A stretch of 64,000 bases of DNA from Stenogyne calaminthoides (Eukaryota; Streptophyta; Magnoliopsida; Lamiales; Lamiaceae). Each line of letters begins with the position of its first letter. The first letter of the stretch is position 1. This document shows, in pieces, positions 57,250-64,000 of the stretch. Made by a program: the position numbers and the translations under genes. The stretch spans positions 5,780,085 to 5,844,084 of the forward strand of contig JBBCBC010000033.1 in NCBI GenBank assembly GCA_037126765.1, given 5' to 3'. The notes below the pieces were generated by a model. The model ran no database searches. It was given only the letters and a program-made list of their open reading frames with translations, and was not told where the DNA came from.

Positions 57250-59077
57250 TGTTGGTCCCGGTGTAAACGAGTCTCACACGTGTATGGGGGGAGAATACAT
57301 GTGTATAGTGATTTTTCAACTTTTAAAACTTTACTGAAATCAGTGAGTCAGGGTATCCCGAGTTTCAGTCCTGAGAAGCACAAATTGCCCTAAGTCAAAG
57401 TCTACTGAGACAATAACACTGAGAGGCTTTCAGAGACTTCAGATTAGCTCAACTGATTCCGAGTTTCTACAACAGAGTCCAAATAAGCTTGGAGTAGATA
57501 ATAATCTTATTGACTACTCAGGAGAGTTTATCAGTTTGACAACTATTTATATTAACTTATCTAGAGTGCGGAAAGTGTAGGCCCTAAGTTTATACTCAGT
57601 TTACTTTGCTGAAAATTTTTCCTTAATGAAATAGTGGTTAAGACTGTGATCAATTTAATGCAAGTTCAGTGGATTGTTTCCAACTGAATATTAGAAATGC
57701 TTTCAGTGAAATATGCAACAAGTAATAATGCAAAGCAGAAAGCAAATAACACAGCAAGTTATAGTGGTTCAGAGGCTCAAGCTCCTACGTCCACTCTCTC
57801 TGATCCTCAGAGAAATTCCTTAACTCACTACTTCGACTACCTCAAGCTTTCAGACTGAACTCAGCAGCTTACTAACTTTCTACTACGAGTTTTCAAGCTG
57901 AACTACTGCATCTTACTAAATCAACATACACATAAGCGTTCAGACTGAACAATCAGCTTACTAACTTCTTCTCTAGAGTTTTCAGACTGAACACAACAGC
58001 TTACTTACTCTTTACAACTCTCACTTCCAACTACTACACACACAAACTACCTAATCAAAGGGTTTGGGTTTTGGTTGGTTTCCAACTAGGGTGAGATATC
58101 CTTTTACAATCAAACACAAGTAACAAGGCTAGGATATCTCGAACTAAGCTTTGGATAAGATCTTGAATCTAGGCTTAGTAAATGAGCTCTCTTCAATGAT
58201 GAAACACTTGGAAAATTCTAAGGGTTTCGAGTGCTTCACAAGAATGCTTGAATACGAATGAGCTCTGTGAGTTGCTTTATTTTCCCGTAACCTTGAAGTG
58301 TCCAAGGTCTCTGGTATTTATAGGCAACTCTCAAGAAGTCTTCCTTTGAAAAACTATCCGTTGGAGAGATAGCATCTAGGGTTTCTTCTTTGAGTAATCA
58401 ATGAACGGCTTTGTTAGGGTTTGAATGAGCCCTTGCATGCTTTAGGAAATATCCAGACGAGCAGCCAATCACCAATTTCTGTGAACAAGACAAATATCTA
58501 TGCCGATATTCTTCAGAGAAATGTCACTTTCAGTGTCAGTAAAGTACGTTGTTGTCGCCTCCTCATTGGTCGACATCTTCCTTTGAATAGAGACAATTAA
58601 AACGGCTCTTTTAGTCAACCAACACTGAGTTGATATTTTCCTTAGTGTCCACGAACGTATAACATTCTCTTTGCATGTACTAAGAATGAACAAACACTAT
58701 TTAACTCGAAGTGTCTTGTTCAGGGTCTTTTGGTTCAGTACACAAGAGTCTTCATGGTCTTCTGATCTTCAGGATCTTCTGGTCTTCAGGATCTTTTAGT
58801 CTTCAGGTTCTTCCAGTCTTCAGGCTCTACTGATCCTTCAATATGATTTAGGTCTTCATTACGTTTTAGTCTTCAGAGATCTTCTGAGATCTTCAGACAA
58901 ACTCTGAAACCTATTCTAACCTGAACTATATCTGCTGACTCCACATGGTGCAGATAATCCCGAATCTTAACAACAATTTGAAACCTGATCCTATACTATC
59001 AAGATTGTCCTGAAAACATGACATACTCAGGAGTTTTGGGATCTAATCAAAATCTTTATTAAATTCATCTCCCAACA
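57250..59077 (-). repeat. 3' LTR of element S2 (1828 bp)
   Basis: On the minus strand it starts TGTTGGGAGATGAATTTAAT and ends ACCGGGACCAACA. It matches the LTR at 183-2254. It contains a CTTCAGG-rich tandem array at about 58735-58890 and another of TTTCAGACTGAAC at about 57855-58000. It is inserted in the IN of F. The far target copy is outside the window. Confidence 0.9.
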
Positions 59078-59091
59078 ATTTCCCCCTTTTT
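59078..59091 (-). other. Polypurine tract of element S2
   Basis: Minus-strand AAAAAGGGGGAAAT directly before TGTTGG. With the adjacent GGCATCATC this is the typical 3' end of Sirevirus-like copia elements. It fixes the orientation of the S family. Confidence 0.88.
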
Positions 59092-59337
59092 GATGATGCC
59101 AAAACCATCTTGTTACAAGCTTGCAAATAGAAATAAACCTAACACCTATTCAGTTTTCAATTCATAAAGCAAGTAAAAAATAAGTAAGGCAAACATCAAG
59201 TAATCAGTAAGATAATGAGATATTATCTTTTGATCAACATCAAATCAGTAGATTTTTCATTAATGTCCAAAAACCATCAGTACAAGATTTCAAAAATTTA
59301 TCTACTGAAAACAAAAAAATAAAGGAAACAAGATACA

Positions 59338-62097
59338 TCAGTCTACATCAGAATCAATTTCATCAGCTGGTGGCTTCAGGTTGAAAAGGTCATAGTATCT
59401 GATCTTCAGCTCTTCTCTCTTTTGTAGAGTCTCAACATCATCTCCTGTCAGTCCCAGATACTTAGCCTGGTTCAAAAAGTCAGCATGAATAAAATCATAG
59501 TTGATCATCCCATTTTTGTATGTTGGTGGAGGGTACTTGATCTGTCCTAGAGCTTTAGGATGATATCCCAAGGTGTCAAATATATCAAACCACTTCTGGA
59601 AAATGTCAGTATAATTTTGCAGCAGGTAGGCAATGAATGCTTCATCTCTATGAGTATTGGGTTCAGACTAGTTCAACAGTATATCATTGTTGAACACAAA
59701 CTCTCTCTTGGACGTCTCCCATCTGTCATTCATTTCTATTGGCATCCATTTGTCTATGCGTGGCCACTGCCTCTTCCTTGGTTTGGTGCCTCTCCTCCTC
59801 CTGATCATTCTTTGAAAGCCTCCAAGCTTTCTCTTAGCTTCCTCCCTTTCTTTTCTTGTCATCTCTGATCCTGACACTTAGGTGGCAGCTTTCCTCTTTT
59901 TCTCAGCCTCAATTGCCTTCACAGTATTGTGCCAATCCCAGTTCAGTCTCTTGGTGGATACATCATATTCACCAAATCCTTCTTTGTAGAGATCATCCAA
60001 TTCTGACTCTTCATCATTTTCAGTAACTTCTTGAGCAACTTCTTCCACACCTTCTTCAAAATCATCAACCAATTTCCTTTGAGTGGGCTTCCTGCTTGCA
60101 GGCTTAGCCAACTGCTTGGTCTTCAGTGACTTCTCAACAAATGCAACAGGCTTCTTCTGAGGGTTCAAGATTCCACAAGCCTCTCCTTGCTTACTGGTTT
60201 CTTGCTTCCTTTGCCTTTTTGTCCTTTGCTCTATAATTTCCATGGCAGTCTCAGGATGAATCAGAACTTCAGCCTCTTTCCTCTTCCCTCTGTGGATCTC
60301 AGTAGGAAATTGCTCTAATTGCTTTTCTAGAGGTGGCAGGGCAGCAAGCTTGTCATAACTTTCCCCCTTTTTGGCATCATAATTGACAATCAATTCAGAA
60401 AGGGTTCTGTCCATATGAAGTTGTTCTCTACCAATTGATCTAACTTCTGCCGCCACGTGGAAGTGCTCATCCTGAATCCTCTTCAGTACATTCAGACCAG
60501 TACTAGTGTCTTCAGCAAGACCACCATATGTTGCTTTCATCTTTTCCATCATTGAGGTGCTCATTTCCTCAACAACAAACTTGATCATCTCATCAGTCTT
60601 GGATTTCAGGAAATCCTCAAGAGCTTTTGATCTCAAGTCAAACTGTCTCTCCATCTCATTCTTCATCTCCTTAGCAACAACATCTATTTTTGCATTGAAT
60701 GAAGTAAATTTGCTATCAATAGAGGTAGATAGTAAATTTACCTGATCTGAAGTGATCATAGATGCGCTGAATGCCTTGATGGATTCACCCTGAGAAATTT
60801 GTGCCTCAGCAAGTTTAGACACTTCACCAACCAGAGGTTCAAGCTTTGCCATCTGATCAATCATTGGCTCGAACTTGGCTAATTTCTCCACAATGGGTGT
60901 GAGGTCAACAGTTGGTTGTGGAGGGATAGGGATCTCTTCCTCTTCTTCAGTCTGAAGACCTAGTTCAACATACTCAGTAGGCGTCTCTGCTGGCTCCTGA
61001 GGGGTTTCTTCTACTGTAATCATTTGAAGTTCAGGAACATCCTGAGCTTGTTCCCCCTGAGCAGATGCTCCAGCCTCAGCAGATTTTTGACTACCCTCAG
61101 CAGGGTCCTGATCAGTCCTGTCCTTGTCCTGAGTTTCAACAGCTTTCTCAGGTTCATCCTTATCCTTCCTCTCAACAATTTTCTTTTTAAGTAACTCCTC
61201 AAACTCAGTAGATTTAATCCCGACTCTTTTCTTGCCAAGACCTGAAAAGACATCTAGTTCAACCACTTCTTCTGCCCAGAAATCTTCACCCCTGAAGTTT
61301 CCTATTCTCAACATCATGGCAAAAGATTGATTTACTATCAACATTGCCGTTTTCAGTCTAATGAACATATCCTGAAGGTCAGGATAGTTGGCAAGTTCAG
61401 GAAATTTGTCCAAGACAAATCTACTAGCCTTCAATCTCCATTCCTTCTCTTCAACTTCACCTTTCCTGAGTTCAGGAACAGGTGACTCCTCTTCAGAGCT
61501 AGAAAGTGCCTCTGAAGGTGTAGAAATTTTTGGCTCTGAGGGGTGAGTGGTTGGGATCTGTATTTGGCTTTCTTCAACAGGTTTTTGAGAACCTGTGAAG
61601 ATCTCTCTGGTAATTCTATCATCCCCAATGCTGGTGGTGAGGATCTCAGTAAATACATCTTCTTCCCTCTCTATCTCAGGGATATGTGCAGCCTCAATCT
61701 CAGCAGCTTGTGAAAAGGTTTTCACAAGTGTATCCAAAGGAGTTTTCTCTCCTGAAGCCATCTCACTGGCTTTTCTCAGGCGCTTCTTCCTCTTCTGCTC
61801 TTCCTGAGCCTTCTTCTGTTCACCAACCTCTCTCTTGACTCTTAAGTGCTCAAGAGCCTTCTTTCTCCCCTCTGGCTCCTCCACAGTCTTTTCAATCACC
61901 TTCTTGCCCTTGGTTCTGGTGAAATCAACAATAGTTAACCTATCCTGATCAGATTCCGAGCTTTCAACTTCAACTTGCTCAGTTTGTTCTTCAGGCTCAC
62001 TTGGGACAGCCTGCTCTTCAGGCTCATTCTGAGCTGTTGAACTCCTGCTCTCTGAGGTCGTCAGTGCTCTTTTCTGAGACTTCGGTTTCCTGAACAT
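59338..62097 (-). pseudogene. Post-pol reading frame, part 2 (920 codons, two in-frame stops)
   Basis: From ATG at 62097 (M-F-R-K-P-K-S) one frame runs to TAG-free 59880, stops (TAA 59880-59878), continues in the same frame (V-S-G-S-E-M-T-R-K), stops again (TAG 59670-59668) and continues to a final stop at 59338. Contents in order: an acidic Glu/Gln/Pro/Ser-rich region (two E-P-E-E-Q repeats), a Lys/Arg/Glu-rich segment, a globular-looking patch near 61430-61200 (W-R-L-K-A-S-R-F-V-L), an acidic segment rich in P-A-E and E-T-P, a long heptad-like coiled-coil candidate (60880-60370), basic patches (T-K-R-Q-R-K-Q) and a C-terminal block with W-D-W-H-N-T-V and W-P-R-I-D-K-W. No signal peptide or membrane segment. 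I do not recognise the family. Its position after pol matches the extra ORF of Sireviruses. Confidence 0.75.
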
Positions 62098-62116
62098 GAT
62101 CCTATTTTGGGAAAAC

Positions 62117-62848
62117 TCAGTCCCAGACAACAATAACATTTTCTTCCTTGGCAAGGTTTCTATCAGGAAACTTATCTTCATTCCGAACAACACCCTTCCA
62201 GTTTGCGTACTTCATTTTCGGGCTTTGACTTAGAATACAATCAACTAAAAACTTCAGCCAATTGAAATACATGGATGGTGAGTCCTCTATTGCAGCCATG
62301 AGTCTCAACTTGTTCCGACTCACTTGTTCTAGGCTTCCAGAGGTGCTCATTAAGCACTTGGCTACAATATCTATCAACACCCTATAGACAGATTTTAGAC
62401 ACTTTTTGTTTAATGCTCCTTTCAACTCTACTCTGGATGTTGCAAATCTATCAAGAATTTCTTGCTCATGCCCAATCATATAAGTAGTAGGGTCATCACC
62501 TCTATCATTTAGTTCAAAAACAGTGTTAATGTTTTGAAGCGATAATTGTACCTCTTTGGTAATAACCACTTCGGCTTTGGACTTGGCATGTGTGCCGAAA
62601 CACAGTTGTGAGGCCAGGGAGACGTTGTCTCCTTCTTTAAGATTCACCACAAATTGTAGAACTTCTTGTGGCAACTCTAACTCCGGTGTGTTGCTTACAA
62701 GTTTATCCAATCGGGCCATCCGAAGCATGTTGAGAGCTTCTTCTTCTATCAGTGTCGTTTTGTTCTCCACCATAGGAACGACGTGCTCGAAGTACGGTTT
62801 CTCAGTTTCTGCAAGATTTTTAATCATGGCATAGCTTGGAAACTCCAT
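62117..62848 (-). pseudogene. Post-pol reading frame, part 1 (243 codons), frameshifted from part 2
   Basis: ATG at 62848 (M-E-F-P-S-Y-A-M-I-K) is preferred to an in-frame ATG 27 codons upstream (62929), because the longer start would use leader-like sequence just below a TATA-like box. The product looks globular, with L-P-Q-E-V-L-Q-F-V-V-N-L, D-R-F-A-T-S-R-V and S-M-Y-F-N-W-L-K-F-L-V-D-C. It stops at 62117-62119 (TGA). Part 2 is open in another frame from upstream of this stop, so a single indel near 62117-62190 would link the two into about 1160 codons. Alternatively they are two separate overlapping frames. Function unknown. Confidence 0.7.
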
Positions 62849-62945
62849 TGTTAGGTTTTGGTTTTGAAGAAAACGAAGGTTTTGAAGGTCTGGAGTGTTT
62901 GAGTATAACAGAGTGTAAAGTGTTTGCAAATGCGGTACTCTGTGG

Positions 62946-62954
62946 TTTATATAT
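62946..62954 (-). promoter_or_regulatory. TATA-like box upstream of the post-pol frame
   Basis: Minus-strand ATATATAAA about 100 bases before the ATG at 62848, in the roughly 560-bp spacer (62849-63405) between the pol stop and the extra frame. The spacing would put a start site near 62920. This is a position-based inference only. Confidence 0.35.
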
Positions 62955-63405
62955 GATTGAATGAATTAGATCAATGGATAAGATTAAATCTGAAGGAATG
63001 GTTATGATTTAATCTAGGTTTGAAATAATCTCAAGATTTATTTGCTATAAATGGTAAATAATCAGAAAAGCAGTTTTAATGGCAGCAATTTGGGTGACAA
63101 AATGATGTTTCACTCTAATCGAGGTAAACCCTTGGCATCTTGCCAAAATTTTAGCTAATAAGAATCCTTCAAACATTCCCGCTAAAAGTTCAGGTCTTTT
63201 GTATTTATTTCAAATGATTACTGACTGAAATAAATGCTTGTGAGTAAATGCACGTGCCAAGTGTGTTTCAGGATTAATTGAATATTTAACTTACTGAACA
63301 CTGACCGTGACAAAAACCATCCCGATTCTCAGCTTCCATCCTGAGAGGTATTTGTCCTGAGTTTTTCTTGCTGAAAAACTTCATGCATCTGAAGAACTTC
63401 TCTCT

Positions 63406-64000
63406 TTAGGATAAATTACTCACCGGATCCAACATCCCTAATTCAACTGATAGTTCCTGAAATCTTGACTCAGCCAGAGGCTTAGTAAGAATATCAGCTC
63501 TTTGTTTATCAGTATGAATTTTCTCCATCCTGATGTCTTTCTTCTCTACATGGTCTCTAATGAAATGGTGCATGATATCCACATGCTTACATCTAGTGTG
63601 CAGTACAGGATTTTGAGATATTGCAATAGCACTGTTGTTGTCACAGAATATGGGACTTTGGCCATAATCTTATAATCTCTCAATTGTTGCCTTAGCCAAA
63701 GAATCTGTGCACAACAACTTCCTGAAGCCATGTACTCAGCTTCAGTAGTACTAGTTGCTACTGAGGTCTGCTTCTTAGAAAACCAGGATATCAGTTTGTT
63801 TCCAAGAAATTGACAAGTTCATGAAGTGGACTTCCTGTCAATTCTGCAACCACCATAATCAACATCTGAATAACTAGTTAATTCAAGGCTATCATCAGCT
63901 GGATACCATAATCCTCTACTCACTGTGCCCTTTAGATATCTCAGTATCTTTTTGGCAGCTTCCATGTGACTAGTCCTAGGATTAGCTTGGTATCTTACAC
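63406..64000 (-). pseudogene. End of RT and RNase H of element S2 (runs off the window end)
   Basis: On the minus strand: V-R-Y-Q-A-N-P-R-T-S-H-M, I-L-R-Y-L-K-G-T, then R-K-S-T-S-[TGA]-T-C-Q-F-L-G with a stop near 63820. It continues S-W-F-S-K-K-Q-T-S-V-A-T-S-T-T-E-A-E-Y, a one-base loss near 63665, then Y-G-Q-S-P-I-F-C-D-N-N-S-A-I in the next frame, A-D-I-L-T-K-P-L and the natural TAA at 63406-63408. It is the RNase H end of a copia element, inactivated by one stop and one frameshift. Confidence 0.9.

Noticed and set aside
60506..60745. Plus-strand frames opposite the post-pol region (also 61595-61807 and 62556-62834)
   Set aside because: Shadows of the long minus-strand frame.
59338..62848. 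Calling the post-pol frame a viral envelope gene
   Set aside because: No signal peptide, membrane span or cleavage-site pattern is visible; only the position fits.

Overview
This is a eudicot-type plant nuclear segment: AT-rich, with an intron-rich plant gene, Stowaway-type MITEs and several nested Ty1/copia LTR retrotransposons. I cannot name the species. The only gene that looks intact is SDA1 (minus strand, CDS 29456 to 23841, 15 coding exons, about 806 codons), a nucleolar ribosome-biogenesis protein. It has a spliced 5' UTR and an upstream cluster of site II and telo-box motifs.

Layout. 1-2254: 5' LTR and leader of a minus-strand copia element with Sirevirus-like traits (family S), inserted in the pol of an older plus-strand copia element (A, 2255-4054) whose 3' end runs into a 100-bp hairpin. 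4160-6660: orphan 3' end of a calcium-dependent protein kinase gene. 7284-18737: an inverted, partial, broken copy of SDA1, split by a roughly 3-kb Mutator-like insertion (7374-10338) and by a full copia element B (11589-18576, TSD GATAT). 18738-23660: intergenic, with MITEs, an inverted repeat and A/T-rich tandem repeats. 23661-30650: SDA1 and its promoter. 31182-48671: copia element D, carrying a solo S-type LTR in its 5' LTR (TSD CTAGG) and a whole minus-strand copia element E in its last pol codons (TSD TAGAC). 50086-64000: a four-deep nest of D2, G, F and S2, ending in an S-family element with a very long extra reading frame between pol and its 3' LTR.

Copia families. A, E, F (and the LTR scrap G) are one family. 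D and D2 are a second, B a third, and S1, S2 and the solo LTR a fourth. All copies are decayed. Several stop codons look like C-to-T or G-to-A changes, and E and F have each lost different parts of reverse transcriptase by deletion.

Most unusual items: the post-pol reading frame of S2 with its own upstream TATA-like box; an array of 19-bp palindromes repeated every 32 bp in the Mutator-like insertion; that insertion's target duplication, which copies a splice acceptor; and the SDA1 parent and pseudogene pair, which lets the order of events be read.
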